DNA of 64,000 bases from G965227875 sp965227875 (GCA_965227875.1 OZ245783.1:62001-126000), one strand, 5' to 3'. Shown: positions 53,496-62,848, counted from the first letter of the stretch. Made by a program: numbers and translations. Notes: generated from the letters alone by a model not told the origin.

Positions 53496-54287
53496 TCAGG
53501 CATCCGTGACCGTATGCGGCAAGACAAACGTGGCGCCGCCGCCTGGCGCACTGTTGACCTGCAGCGGGACGTCGAAGACATCCGCCATGGTCGTATCCGT
53601 GATCGTGGCCGCGGGCGGGCCTTCGGAAACGCACAGACCCTTTTTCAGCATCAGGATCCGGTCCGCGAAGATGGATGCGAGGTTCAGGTCGTGCAGCACG
53701 GCGATCACGCCGGTCTTGCGGCTGACGATGGAGCGCGCGCATTTGAGCAACTCGATCTGGTGCTTCATGTCAAGACTCGAGATGGGCTCGTCGAGCATCA
53801 GGTAGTGACTGCCTGGCTCCTCCAGAGACGCCGAGAACTGGCAGAGCACGCGCGCGAACTGGACCCTCTGCTGCTCGCCGCCGGAAAGCTGGTGGTAGTA
53901 TCTCGGGGCGAAACCGTCCAGACCCACACGCGTGAGCATGACCGTCACCAGACGGTCCTGTGCCGCTACGGGCAAACTGAGCGTCGAGAACGCCAGGCGC
54001 ACGACCTCGATCACGGTGAATTCGAAAAGCACCCTGGATATCTGGGGCAGGACGGCGCGTTTTCGCGCGAGCACGGCGGGTGAAAGCGAGTTCAGTCCGA
54101 AACCGTCCTGGGTGACCACACCCGTCGACGGCGAGAGTTCGCCGCTGAGGAGCCGAAGCAGCGTCGTCTTGCCCGCCCCGTTCGGCCCGCAGATCGCGAC
54201 GAATTCGCCGGTGCCGATTTTCAACGACTGTGGTCTGAACAGGCAAGCCTCGCCCACGTTGTAGCTGGTATCTCGCAGTCTCAGCAT
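53496..54287 (-). CDS. hmuV: Heme ABC transporter ATP-binding protein HmuV
   Basis: A 263-residue ATPase of the FecE/HmuV group with AICGPNGAGKTTLLRLLSGEL, signature QLSGGEQQRVQFARVL and YLMLDEPISSLDMKHQ. It powers heme passage through HmuU. It starts seven bases after the hmuU stop. Confidence 0.94.
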   Translation of the reverse strand: MLRLRDTSYNVGEACLFRPQSLKIGTGEFVAICGPNGAGKTTLLRLLSGELSPSTGVVTQDGFGLNSLSPAVLARKRAVLPQISRVLFEFTVIEVVRLAFSTLSLPVAAQDRLVTVMLTRVGLDGFAPRYYHQLSGGEQQRVQFARVLCQFSASLEEPGSHYLMLDEPISSLDMKHQIELLKCARSIVSRKTGVIAVLHDLNLASIFADRILMLKKGLCVSEGPPAATITDTTMADVFDVPLQVNSAPGGGATFVLPHTVTDA

Positions 54288-54294
54288 GGACGCC

Positions 54295-55413
54295 TCACCC
54301 GTCGGTCATGGATCTGCGGCGAAGCAGCAGCCAGAGGAAGAACGGCGCGCCTATTGCGGCGGTCACGATGCCGATCGGCAGTTCGGCCGGGGCGACGACC
54401 ATTCGGGCGAATATGTCCGCGACCACCAGCAGGATCCCGCCGAGCAGGACGCATGCCCAGAGCAGATACCCGTGGTCCGGACCGATCCGCAGCCTGAGAA
54501 GGTGCGGCACGATGATCCCCACAAACCCTATGACGCCGGTGACCGCGACCGACGCACCGGCCGCACAGGCCACGAGAAAGACCGACTGGCGTTTCAGCGT
54601 CTGCACGTCGATACCGAGGTGGCGGGCCTCCGCCTCCCCCAGCAACTGGGCATTGAGACCACGCGCGAGCAACGGTGCGAACACGAAGACGGGCACGATG
54701 AAGGGCATGATCGCCAGGATTTTCGGCCAGGTCGCGCCGCCGAGGCTCCCGAGCCGCCAGAACGTCAGGTCGCGCAGCTGCTGGTCGTCGCTGATGTAGA
54801 CGAGCACACCGACGAAGGCGCTCGCAAGCGCGCCCATGGCAATGCCAGCGAGCAGGAGCGTCGGCGTCGACGTGACCCCGAGCCGCGTGGAGAACTTGTA
54901 GAGCACTGCCGTGACCGCGAGCGCCCCGGCGAAGGCGAATGCCGGCAGGAAGAAGTGCTGGACGTGCGCGAACCCGGCCGGGATGACCTGGCTCCCCAGC
55001 ACGATGATGAAGACCGCCCCCAGGCTCGCGCCCTCCGAAACCCCGACGATGCCCGGATCGGCCAGCGGGTTGCGGAAAAGCCCCTGCATGATCGCCCCGG
55101 CCACGGCCAGTGCCCCGCCGACGAGCAGCGCGAGAATGGTCCTGGGCAGGCGAATCTCCATCAGGATGAGGGTACGCCGCACGTCTCCCGACCCGTCGTC
55201 GGACATCAGTCCGGCCCCCTGCAGGAGCGTGCGTGCGATATCGCCGAAAGACAGCGAGACCGGCCCGATCGCGATGGATGCGAGCGCGGAGACGATCCAC
55301 AGAACGATCAGGACATGGATCGCGCCCTGCGCCACGCGCCTGCGGTCGCCCGGCACGGTTTCTCCCCGGCGACCTGCGACCGCGGCAGCGACGATCCTCC
55401 CGATGGCGCTCAT
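54295..55413 (-). CDS. hmuU: Heme ABC transporter permease HmuU
   Basis: A 372-residue FecCD-type permease with RLPRTILALLVGGALAVAGAIMQGLFRNPLADPGIVGVSEG and GFVGIIVPHLLRLRIGPDH, the family hallmarks. About ten membrane helices are present. It starts nine bases after hmuT and ends seven before hmuV. Confidence 0.95.
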   Translation of the reverse strand: MSAIGRIVAAAVAGRRGETVPGDRRRVAQGAIHVLIVLWIVSALASIAIGPVSLSFGDIARTLLQGAGLMSDDGSGDVRRTLILMEIRLPRTILALLVGGALAVAGAIMQGLFRNPLADPGIVGVSEGASLGAVFIIVLGSQVIPAGFAHVQHFFLPAFAFAGALAVTAVLYKFSTRLGVTSTPTLLLAGIAMGALASAFVGVLVYISDDQQLRDLTFWRLGSLGGATWPKILAIMPFIVPVFVFAPLLARGLNAQLLGEAEARHLGIDVQTLKRQSVFLVACAAGASVAVTGVIGFVGIIVPHLLRLRIGPDHGYLLWACVLLGGILLVVADIFARMVVAPAELPIGIVTAAIGAPFFLWLLLRRRSMTDG

Positions 55414-55422
55414 GCTGATGTG

Positions 55423-56349
55423 TCAGTCCGCCGAGGCGGCCGCCGCGAGATCTTCCGACTCCAGTTCCGGCAACCCGGTCGACGGATAGAGCCGGGCCGC
55501 CAGGTCGCGTGCCGCATAGGGTGATCTCGGCCCGAAGCCCAGCAGGTACTGGCCGTTCATCACGACAAGGCGTTTCTCCTCTGCCGCCGGCGTTCCCCTG
55601 AAGGCCGGATGCGAGAACAGTTCGGCGGCGTCGATGCTGTGCTGCCCGCGCTGCATCATCAGGACTACGTCGGGTGCCGCGGAGACCACCGCTTCGTCGG
55701 TCACGACCTTGAATCCGTAAAATCCCGTCGCCGCATTCTCCGCACCAGCCAGTTCCAGTATTCCCTCCGCGGACGTTCCCTGGCCGGCGACCATGGGACG
55801 GCCGTTCTGCAGACTGAGAACGAACATGACGCGCAAGGGCTTTTCGATCCTGGTCCGCAGTTCGGCAAGTTCATCGAACAGCCTGCGGACCTTGTCGGCG
55901 ATCCGGTTTCCCTCGTCGTCCCTGCCCACGGCCTGGGCCACCTGCCGGATCTTCGCGACGACCCCGTCGACCGTCGGCGTGTTGGTGACCGTGACGACAG
56001 GCACGGATGCGTTCATCAGAAGGTCGATGACATCGGGTGGTCCGGACCCTTCGAGCGCGATTATGGTCGAAGGGTTCATGGACAGGATGCCTTCCGCCGA
56101 CAGGGCCCGCATGTAGCCCACATTGGGCTTGGTCCCGAGGGCCTCGGGAGGATGAACGCTCGTCGTGTCGACGGCCACGATCTCGTCCTGCTTGCCCAGC
56201 AGATAGAGGATCTCGGTCACCGAACCGCCAATGGACACGATTCGCTGGCCGTCTTCGGCGATGGCGCCGAACATCGAAGCGCACCACAGGACTGCCGCGA
56301 CGGACAGGTTCTGCAGCAGGCGGACGGGGTTGGGTTTCCGGTTGGTCAT
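55423..56349 (-). CDS. hmuT: Periplasmic heme-binding protein HmuT
   Basis: A 308-residue binding protein of the BtuF/HmuT class. The signal sequence (LLQNLSVAAVLWCASMFGAIA) is followed by QRIVSIGGSVTEILYLLGKQDEIVAVDTT and PNVGYMRALSAEGILSMNPS. A Tyr in NVGYM is a likely heme ligand. I chose the ATG at 56349 because it starts the signal; the longer open frame upstream overlaps hemP and is not protein. Confidence 0.92.
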   Translation of the reverse strand: MTNRKPNPVRLLQNLSVAAVLWCASMFGAIAEDGQRIVSIGGSVTEILYLLGKQDEIVAVDTTSVHPPEALGTKPNVGYMRALSAEGILSMNPSTIIALEGSGPPDVIDLLMNASVPVVTVTNTPTVDGVVAKIRQVAQAVGRDDEGNRIADKVRRLFDELAELRTRIEKPLRVMFVLSLQNGRPMVAGQGTSAEGILELAGAENAATGFYGFKVVTDEAVVSAAPDVVLMMQRGQHSIDAAELFSHPAFRGTPAAEEKRLVVMNGQYLLGFGPRSPYAARDLAARLYPSTGLPELESEDLAAAASAD

Positions 56350-56359
56350 TGCAGCCGCT

Positions 56360-56554
56360 TCACTTGGTAAGGATGAGTTTTCGGTTCGAGGTGATCCGCA
56401 AGCGGTACTCCACCTCGTCATGGACAATGAGGACTTCGTTTTGTCCTTCGAACAGGTCGGCGGCTTCAATCCGGGCAGGCCCTTCCCGATCCTGGCGCGC
56501 CTCGCGACGCAGCGTTTCACCAGTTTCCTGGATCTTGGTACTCACGTTGAACAA
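56360..56554 (-). CDS. hemP: Hemin uptake protein HemP
   Basis: A 64-residue protein ending VEYRLRITSNRKLILTK, the classic HemP C-terminus. It is the first gene of the hmuTUV operon, ten bases before hmuT, and sits 37 bases from the iron box. HemP is needed for heme uptake in several proteobacteria and can act as a regulator of the receptor gene. Confidence 0.9.
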   Translation of the reverse strand: MFNVSTKIQETGETLRREARQDREGPARIEAADLFEGQNEVLIVHDEVEYRLRITSNRKLILTK

Positions 56555-56590
56555 TCACCTTGTTTTTCCGGTTGCCCGGGATATGAAATA

Positions 56591-56605
56591 TGAAAATTCT
56601 TATCA
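56591..56605. promoter_or_regulatory. Iron-responsive operator, RirA-type TGA-N9-TCA
   Basis: TGA-AAATTCTTA-TCA lies in the only AT-rich stretch of the 198-base divergent gap between hemP and the receptor gene. The TGA-N9-TCA form is the RirA box of rhizobia. One site could serve both directions. Confidence 0.65.
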
Positions 56606-56752
56606 TATATAATTCTTGACCTGTCCAGTCGGATTTTCTAGACAGGTTTCCGACAGTGCGAAAGAAGCACTGCGGCAAGCAAGCCATCGGTCCCCTGCGG
56701 TTTCGAACAGCCAGCCAGCCAGAAATCAAAAGGACAAACAGGAGACCTGGCC

Positions 56753-58822
56753 ATGAAACGCGCTGCGTGCTGTCGCACGATCCTGCTGGCAACAACCGCA
56801 CTCACGATGACGTCCACAGCCTTTGCGGACGACGCTGCCGAACGGCAAATCACTCTCGACACCATCACCGTGACGAGCACCAAGACGGAAACCTCGGTAT
56901 ACGACGCGCTTTCCGCGAGTAGCGTCGTCGGTGAAACCGAGATCGAACGCACCCGCGCCGAGCGGATCTCGGAAATCCTGTCCGGCGTACCCGGGGTCAA
57001 CGTGTCAGAGGACGCCGATGATCCGGGGTCGTCCATCAACATCCGCGGGCTTCAGGATTTTGGCCGCGTCAACGTGATGATCGACGGCGCGCGCCAGAAC
57101 TTCCAGCGCTCCGGCCACGGGTCCAACGGCAGCTTCTATCTCGATCCCGCCCTCGTCCAGAGGGTGGACATCACGCGCGGGCCGGTCTCGACGATCTTCG
57201 GGTCGGGCGCGATCGGCGGTGTCGTGAATTTCGAACTCAAGAGCGCCCGCGACATCCTGGAGCCCGAGGAAACCTGGGCCTTCATCACCAAGACGGGTTA
57301 TTCCACGAACGGCGACGCCGTCCTGGTGAGCGCCACCGGTGCCGCCCAGCCGACGGAGAACATCGGCGTGATGGGCAACGTCGTGTGGCGTGACGACAAC
57401 GACTATACCGACGGCAGCGGCGACCGGGTTCCCGGCAGTGCTAACGAAGTCGTCTCCGCCCTGGTGAAAGGCAACTTCACCGTCGGCAACGACAACGAGT
57501 TCGAACTCGGGTACCTGCGCCAGAATCACGACTACACCACCAAGAGCATCAGCTCAGGAGGTGCGCTGACCGCCCGCGACACCGAGACGATCGACGACAC
57601 GGCGACGTTGAAGTGGAAGTACAATCCCGAAAGCGACCTGGTCGACTGGTCTTTCTCGTCCTACGTGACGTCGACGGACTCCGATCAGAAACTGCTGTCC
57701 GGATCGGGAACCGTCGGAAGCGAACGAAACTTCAAGATCACGACAGTCGGCACCGACTTCCATAACACCTCGCGCTTCAACACCGGATCGGTCGCCCACG
57801 CGATCACCATCGGCGGAGACCTCTTCCACGACACCGTCAAGGTGGAGGAAGGCGACCCCATCGGGAGCTCCGACGAATTCACGCCCAACGGCAAGCGGCT
57901 GGCTTACGGCGCCTTCATCCAGGACGAGGTCGACCTGACGAACTGGCTCAAGTTCATCGGTGCGTTGCGTTTCGACGGGTACGAACTGAAAGGCAATGGC
58001 AACAAGAGCTCCGGCACCCGCATTTCGCCCAAGGCGACGATCGGGGTGACCCCGGTCAAGGGCGTCCAGTTCTACGCCACCTATGCCGAAGGCTACAGGT
58101 CGCCGGCCGTCACGGAAGCCTTCAACTCGGGCACCCATCCGGTTCCGCCGACCTTCACGATTTCGCCCAACCCGAACCTCAAGCCCGAAACCGCCCGCAA
58201 CTACGAAGCCGGCGTCAACCTGAAGTTCGACGACGTCCTGTCTGACGGCGATGCGTTCCGCGCCAAGGCATCCATCTTCCGCAACGACGTCTCGGACTAT
58301 ATCGACGCCTATCTGACCGGCTTCAATCCAGCCACCTGTTTCGGACCGCCCTTCAACGGCTGCGGCACGTTCCAGTACCAGAACATCAGCAAGGCGCGTC
58401 TGGAAGGCGTGGAACTCGAGGCGTTCTACGACGCCGGGCGATACTTCGCGGGCGTGAGCTACACCCGGGTGCGCGGCGACGATCTGGAGGCGGACGTTCC
58501 CCTGATCTCGGTCTATCCCGACAAGCTCGTCACCACGGCCGGCGTCCGTTTCCTTGATGAACGCCTCACCGTGGGCGGCAAGTGGACCATCGTCGACGCC
58601 CAGAACCGCCTTCCTGGCACCGACCGGACCGGCAGCGTGGTCGTGCCGCAAGGGTCTCACGATCCCGTCGACCTGTTCATGAGCTACGAGCACAACCGGA
58701 GTTTCTCCACGACGCTCACGCTCAAGAACATCTTCGACGAAAACTACACGCAGTACCTCAACCTCGATCCGAGCCCCGGCTTCAGCGCCGGCCTGACGGC
58801 GACGATCCGGCTGGGAGGCTGA
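56753..58822 (+). CDS. hmuR: TonB-dependent heme/hemoglobin receptor
   Basis: A 689-residue outer-membrane receptor. A signal peptide (about 1-25, ending TAFA) precedes the TonB box DTITVTST, a plug domain (VPGVNVSED, INIRGLQDFGRVNVMIDG) and a beta-barrel ending AGLTATIRLGG. YRSP and NPNLKPE match the FRAP/NPNL motif region of heme receptors. Two Cys (CFGPPFNGC) sit in an extracellular loop. It is divergent from hemP and begins the ExbBD-TonB operon. Confidence 0.92.
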   Translation: MKRAACCRTILLATTALTMTSTAFADDAAERQITLDTITVTSTKTETSVYDALSASSVVGETEIERTRAERISEILSGVPGVNVSEDADDPGSSINIRGLQDFGRVNVMIDGARQNFQRSGHGSNGSFYLDPALVQRVDITRGPVSTIFGSGAIGGVVNFELKSARDILEPEETWAFITKTGYSTNGDAVLVSATGAAQPTENIGVMGNVVWRDDNDYTDGSGDRVPGSANEVVSALVKGNFTVGNDNEFELGYLRQNHDYTTKSISSGGALTARDTETIDDTATLKWKYNPESDLVDWSFSSYVTSTDSDQKLLSGSGTVGSERNFKITTVGTDFHNTSRFNTGSVAHAITIGGDLFHDTVKVEEGDPIGSSDEFTPNGKRLAYGAFIQDEVDLTNWLKFIGALRFDGYELKGNGNKSSGTRISPKATIGVTPVKGVQFYATYAEGYRSPAVTEAFNSGTHPVPPTFTISPNPNLKPETARNYEAGVNLKFDDVLSDGDAFRAKASIFRNDVSDYIDAYLTGFNPATCFGPPFNGCGTFQYQNISKARLEGVELEAFYDAGRYFAGVSYTRVRGDDLEADVPLISVYPDKLVTTAGVRFLDERLTVGGKWTIVDAQNRLPGTDRTGSVVVPQGSHDPVDLFMSYEHNRSFSTTLTLKNIFDENYTQYLNLDPSPGFSAGLTATIRLGG

Positions 58823-58858
58823 CGTGCCTTTGAACCTCCCGAAAGAGACAGGAGAAAA

Positions 58859-59293
58859 ATGAAAAGACTTCCGGATCTTCCGGCGAAAGTCATCGCGGCG
58901 GCGTTCATCATGATCGCCGCCGTGAGCACGTCTTCCGCCCAGGAAAAGACACTTCACGTCGAACTCAACAACGCGACCCAGGCTTCCGAAGGATGCCGCC
59001 TGAGCTTCCTGTTCCGCAGCGGGCTCGAAGTGGACATCGAGGAGCTCAAGTTCGAGGTCGTCCTCTTCGACAAGGACCAGCGGGTCGCGCAGATCCTTCT
59101 GCTCGATGCGGGGCGCCTGCGTTCCGGCAAGACGCGCGTGACCCAGTTCGATGTCGAGCAGCAGGCATGCAACGGCATTTCCAGCGTCCTCCTCAATGAC
59201 GTGACGGCCTGCAAGAGCGCCAACCTGGACGCTTCGCGCTGTCTCGACCTGATCTCGCCCGCATCGCGGACGGACATACCGTTCAAACTCTAG
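58859..59293 (+). CDS. Secreted protein of the heme-uptake operon
   Basis: A 144-residue protein with a signal peptide (VIAAAFIMIAAVSTSSA) and a mature part of about 115 residues containing four cysteines (GCR, ACNG, ACKS, RCLD), enough for two disulfides. It has a beta-rich look (LKFEVVLFDKDQRVAQILLLD). It lies between the receptor and exbB, ten bases from exbB. Homologs recur in this position in other alphaproteobacterial TonB clusters. Function unknown. Confidence 0.75.
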   Translation: MKRLPDLPAKVIAAAFIMIAAVSTSSAQEKTLHVELNNATQASEGCRLSFLFRSGLEVDIEELKFEVVLFDKDQRVAQILLLDAGRLRSGKTRVTQFDVEQQACNGISSVLLNDVTACKSANLDASRCLDLISPASRTDIPFKL

Positions 59294-59302
59294 GCAACCG
59301 AG

Positions 59303-60043
59303 ATGGAAAACAGTGTGTCGGACTGGTTCAACGCGACGAGTTCAGGCGACTTTCTGGGGCCGGTCATGGCGGGCCTGTCCACGCTGAACGAGCTCGGCGG
59401 GCCCGTCGTCCTCATCCTGCTGGCGCTTTCCCTGGTGGCGGCAACGGTCATTTTCGCCAAGGTCATCCACTTCACCCTGTTCCGGATCGGCCGGAACGTG
59501 GACACGAGGGACGTCCTCACCACCTGGGAGCGCGACCGGAGCAAGACCGCCTACCTCAGGGCGGACCAGAAGCGCGGCCATGTGTTCCGCCTCATGTCGC
59601 GCGCCATCTGGGCCATGCTCGACGGCAAGGACGAGGCCGTCATCCGCGAGGATATCGAAAGGCAGGCGATCTGGCATGTCGCCTCGCTGAGGTCCTGGTT
59701 CCGGCTCCTCGACACGATCGCCTACGTGGCGCCGCTCATGGGGCTCTTCGGCACCGTTCTCGGCATGATCGAGGCGTTCCGCAAGCTCCAGGAAGCCGGC
59801 ACCCAGGTCGATCCCGGCGCTCTGGCCGGCGGCATCTGGGTGGCCCTGCTCACGACCGCGGTGGGCCTCGGTGTGGCGATGCCCGTGTCCCTCGCGCTCG
59901 CCTGGCTGGAAAGCCGCGTCCAGCGCGAACAGCTCGTGCTGGAGAGCGCACTGACTTCCCTGTTCACGCGCCGCCCCACGGAGCGCGACTTCGAGGGCGA
60001 CGTCCGCACCAACATCGTGGAGGACCACGTCAGTGCGGCTTGA
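59303..60043 (+). CDS. exbB: TonB-system proton channel protein ExbB
   Basis: A 246-residue MotA/TolQ/ExbB protein with three membrane helices. AYVAPLMGLFGTVLGMIEAF and GGIWVALLTTAVGLGVAMPVSLA are the conserved pore helices. It forms the pentamer that surrounds an ExbD pair. It overlaps the first exbD by 11 bases. Confidence 0.94.
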   Translation: MENSVSDWFNATSSGDFLGPVMAGLSTLNELGGPVVLILLALSLVAATVIFAKVIHFTLFRIGRNVDTRDVLTTWERDRSKTAYLRADQKRGHVFRLMSRAIWAMLDGKDEAVIREDIERQAIWHVASLRSWFRLLDTIAYVAPLMGLFGTVLGMIEAFRKLQEAGTQVDPGALAGGIWVALLTTAVGLGVAMPVSLALAWLESRVQREQLVLESALTSLFTRRPTERDFEGDVRTNIVEDHVSAA

Positions 60044-60428
60044 GGCTCACCCGTTCCCGCGCCGCCGCCTTGGCCTGACGCCGCTCATCGACGTGGTGTT
60101 CCTTCTGCTGCTGTTTTTCATGCTGGCCTCGACGTTCGATCGTTTCGCCACGTTCGACGTGCGTCTCTCGGGCACGGCATCCGCCCGGCCCTCGGCCACG
60201 CCGCCGATACTTCTCCGCCTGCATGGCGAAGGTCGCATGGACGTCAACGCAGAAACCGTCACGGCCGGATCGCTGGAAGAAAGGCTGCGGGCCCTGCAGG
60301 CCGACGGCCGGGATGCCCTTGTCATTCAGGCCCGTCCGACGGTCGTCACGCAGGAACTCGTCGACATCCTCGGGGAGGTTCGCCGCGCGGGTATCCGGAA
60401 GGTGGCGATCTCGCGGCGGGAGGGCTGA
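60033..60428 (+). CDS. exbD: ExbD with intact proton-pathway Asp
   Basis: A 131-residue protein with one membrane helix, LTPLIDVVFLLLLFFMLAS, and a periplasmic domain. The Asp in LIDVV corresponds to E. coli Asp25, needed for proton flow. Start overlaps exbB. A second, altered ExbD follows six bases later. Confidence 0.92.
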   Translation: MRLEAHPFPRRRLGLTPLIDVVFLLLLFFMLASTFDRFATFDVRLSGTASARPSATPPILLRLHGEGRMDVNAETVTAGSLEERLRALQADGRDALVIQARPTVVTQELVDILGEVRRAGIRKVAISRREG

Positions 60429-60434
60429 CGCGCC

Positions 60435-60857
60435 ATGCGAATCCGATTGCCGGAATCCGGTCGCCCAGACACCGAACGCGGCGTACTGCCGCTGATCAAC
60501 ATCGTGTTTCTGCTGCTGATTTTCTTCCTGCTGGCGGGCACGGTATCGCGTCCGCTCGAGGTCCGGCTCGATCTTCCCTTTTCCCGGCAAAGCGACCCTG
60601 CCCGACCAAACCCGTCCGGCATCTACATCTCCGGCGACGACCGGATCTTTTTCAAGGGCGAGAACCTCGACCTTGAAAACCTGCCTGCCGCGCTGGGCAA
60701 CGCGGAGCCGACCGAAACCGGCAAGGACGGCAAGTCCATGGCGGTGTTCGCGGATCGCGGCAGCCGCGTGGAAACCGTCGCCGCCGTCATTGGCGCGGCC
60801 GAAGACGCAGGCTTCGACAGCGTCAAGCTCCTGACCAGCAGGCTGAACGCGAAATGA
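60435..60857 (+). CDS. Second ExbD with the essential Asp replaced by Asn
   Basis: A 140-residue ExbD/TolR protein. Its membrane helix reads LPLINIVFLLLIFFLLAG, with Asn (codon AAC, 60498-60500) where its partner and E. coli ExbD have Asp. The periplasmic domain is longer and diverged. As ExbB5D2 contains two ExbD helices, a mixed pair with one proton site is possible. It overlaps tonB by four bases. Confidence 0.88.
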   Translation: MRIRLPESGRPDTERGVLPLINIVFLLLIFFLLAGTVSRPLEVRLDLPFSRQSDPARPNPSGIYISGDDRIFFKGENLDLENLPAALGNAEPTETGKDGKSMAVFADRGSRVETVAAVIGAAEDAGFDSVKLLTSRLNAK

Positions 60858-62470
60858 GAACCTCGTCACGCATCTGGCTGTTCGCGGCCTGCGGTTCCGC
60901 GGTGGTCCATGTCGCCGCGCTGCTTGCTCTCATGCCGTCGAAAAACAGTGCTCTGGACTTCCAGCAGGCGGGCAACTTCGTCATCACGTCGACGGAGGTT
61001 ACGCTGCATGCCCGTGCCGTCGGCGCCAATGCCGCGGCATCCGCCGCATCGGTTCAACAGACCGTCGCCGAGACAAGCCCGCCCGCAGGCACTGCCGTCG
61101 AGGCCAAGCCCGTGGAAGCCCGTGCCGCGCCCACGCGGCCGGCCGCAAACGGCGTGCTGCGCGATGTGCAGGCGCAGACCGTCCGGACCGCCAAGGCCGT
61201 CCAAGCGGCCGCCGCCGCCAGACCGTCGCCCGTTGCACCCGTGGCGTCCGGGACCACAGGCGTCGAAACAAGCACCGCCAAACTCGCTTCGTCACCGCAA
61301 TCGCAGGAAAGGGTGAAAGCGAAAGCGACCCCGCAGGCACGGGTTAGCGAACTCTCCCCGGCCACCAGGGAAACAGCGGCGGAACCCGCGAACAGCGTCG
61401 CCGCCGTCGCCGCCAGGACCGATCCCGCCACCGGCGCGCAGGCGGAACCGGCCAGACGTGTCGCGTCCACCGTGCCCGCAAACCGTGCCCGGGCCGTGGA
61501 AGCGGAGCGCACGGCTTCCGTCGTCGAACCGAGCGGACGATATGCGGCGGATACATCGGAACCCGAACCCACCATGCGCCCGCAGGCGGACAGCGCCAGC
61601 GTTCCGGAAAACCGGACGCAGGCGGCCGCTGCGGCCCGTCAGGCCGAGACTGTCGCGGCACAGACCAGAACCGCCGTTGCCGCATCGGCCTCGGCCCCCA
61701 CCGTGGAGACCACCGAAGCACCTGCCACCGGGGCACGCCGAACCGAGGCAGCACCTGCATCCGCAGTTGCGAAACGCGCGGAAGCGGAACCGGTCAGTGA
61801 GGCCCGATCCGCCACGACGGAAGCCCGGAAGGTCGACAATCCGGAAGCTTCGGTGACGAAAACCGAAAGTGCCGTTACCGCGGCGAACCCGGTCACCACG
61901 CCTGCGGTGAACAAGCCCGACGCCACCGTGGCGAAAACGCAAGTCGCTGTTGTTGCGACCAACCGGGCGACCGAACCCAAGGCCGTCAAGCGACAGACAA
62001 AAAAGCTCGAAGACGCGAAGAAGCCAACCACCGAACGCAAGAAGAAGTTCGAGAAGAAAGCGGCAAAGACCTCCGACAGGAACAGCAGGGCGAGTTCGCG
62101 CACCACCGGGTCCAGGAAAAAAGGCACGAAGACGAAGAACGCCGGCAGCCGGGGCCGCAAGGTCAGCGCGGTCGGCAAGGCTCAGATGCAGAACTATCTC
62201 GGCCGGATCGTATCCAGGCTCCAGCGGCAGAAGCGCTACCCGTCCGCCGCCCGCAAGCGGAAAGCCCAGGGCACCGTCGTCATCGCCTTTGTCGTGAACC
62301 GCAATGGCCGGGTCTCGCGCGCCCGGATCCGCAAGAGTTCGGGAAACCAGGCCCTCGACAGTGAAGTCCGCAGGATGTTGAAGCGGGCCGCCCCCTTCCC
62401 GAGTTTCCCGGAAAGCATGGGACGCAAGAGCCTGTCTCTCTCGGTCCCGATCAGCTTCCGCCTCCGTTGA
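60854..62470 (+). CDS. tonB: TonB with very long Ala/Thr/Glu-rich spacer
   Basis: A 538-residue protein, over twice E. coli TonB. An N-terminal membrane anchor (FAACGSAVVHVAALLALM) is followed by about 380 residues of Ala-, Thr-, Val-, Glu-rich low-complexity spacer, then a Lys/Arg-rich stretch. It ends in a normal TonB domain (YLGRIVSRLQRQKRYPSAARKRKAQG, VNRNGRVSRARIRKSSG). The spacer lacks the usual Pro-rich (EP)n(KP)n pattern. The long form may reach across a wide periplasm. Confidence 0.9.
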   Translation: MRTSSRIWLFAACGSAVVHVAALLALMPSKNSALDFQQAGNFVITSTEVTLHARAVGANAAASAASVQQTVAETSPPAGTAVEAKPVEARAAPTRPAANGVLRDVQAQTVRTAKAVQAAAAARPSPVAPVASGTTGVETSTAKLASSPQSQERVKAKATPQARVSELSPATRETAAEPANSVAAVAARTDPATGAQAEPARRVASTVPANRARAVEAERTASVVEPSGRYAADTSEPEPTMRPQADSASVPENRTQAAAAARQAETVAAQTRTAVAASASAPTVETTEAPATGARRTEAAPASAVAKRAEAEPVSEARSATTEARKVDNPEASVTKTESAVTAANPVTTPAVNKPDATVAKTQVAVVATNRATEPKAVKRQTKKLEDAKKPTTERKKKFEKKAAKTSDRNSRASSRTTGSRKKGTKTKNAGSRGRKVSAVGKAQMQNYLGRIVSRLQRQKRYPSAARKRKAQGTVVIAFVVNRNGRVSRARIRKSSGNQALDSEVRRMLKRAAPFPSFPESMGRKSLSLSVPISFRLR

Positions 62471-62499
62471 ACGTTAAACCAGAAGAAAGGACCTGAACC

Positions 62500-62808
62500 A
62501 TGTACATCGCCATGAACCGCTTCCGCGTCGCCAAGGGTGCGGAAACCGACTTCGAGGACGTGTGGAAAAACCGCGAGACGAAACTCGACGACATGCCCGG
62601 TTTCGTCGAATTCCACCTGCTCAAGGGGCCCGACAGGGACGACCATACGCTCTACTCGTCGCACACCCTCTGGGCATCGGAAGACGACTTCGTGAACTGG
62701 ACGAAATCCGAAAACTTCCGCCAGGCCCACAAGAACGCCGGCAACAACAAGGGCCTCTACCTCGGGCATCCGGAGTTCGAGGGCTTCACCGTGGTGGAAG
62801 GCGCGTAG
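62500..62808 (+). CDS. Heme-degrading monooxygenase, IsdG/HmoA-like
   Basis: A 102-residue ABM-fold protein. The IsdG-type triad is present at the same spacing: Asn6, Trp67 and His77 (QAHKN). It would open the imported heme ring to release iron in the cytoplasm. It follows tonB by 29 bases and closes the heme operon, with a strong hairpin downstream. Confidence 0.85.
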   Translation: MYIAMNRFRVAKGAETDFEDVWKNRETKLDDMPGFVEFHLLKGPDRDDHTLYSSHTLWASEDDFVNWTKSENFRQAHKNAGNNKGLYLGHPEFEGFTVVEGA

Positions 62809-62848
62809 GAGAGCTTCGGCCCCGCCAGGACATTTGTCGAGCGAATGA

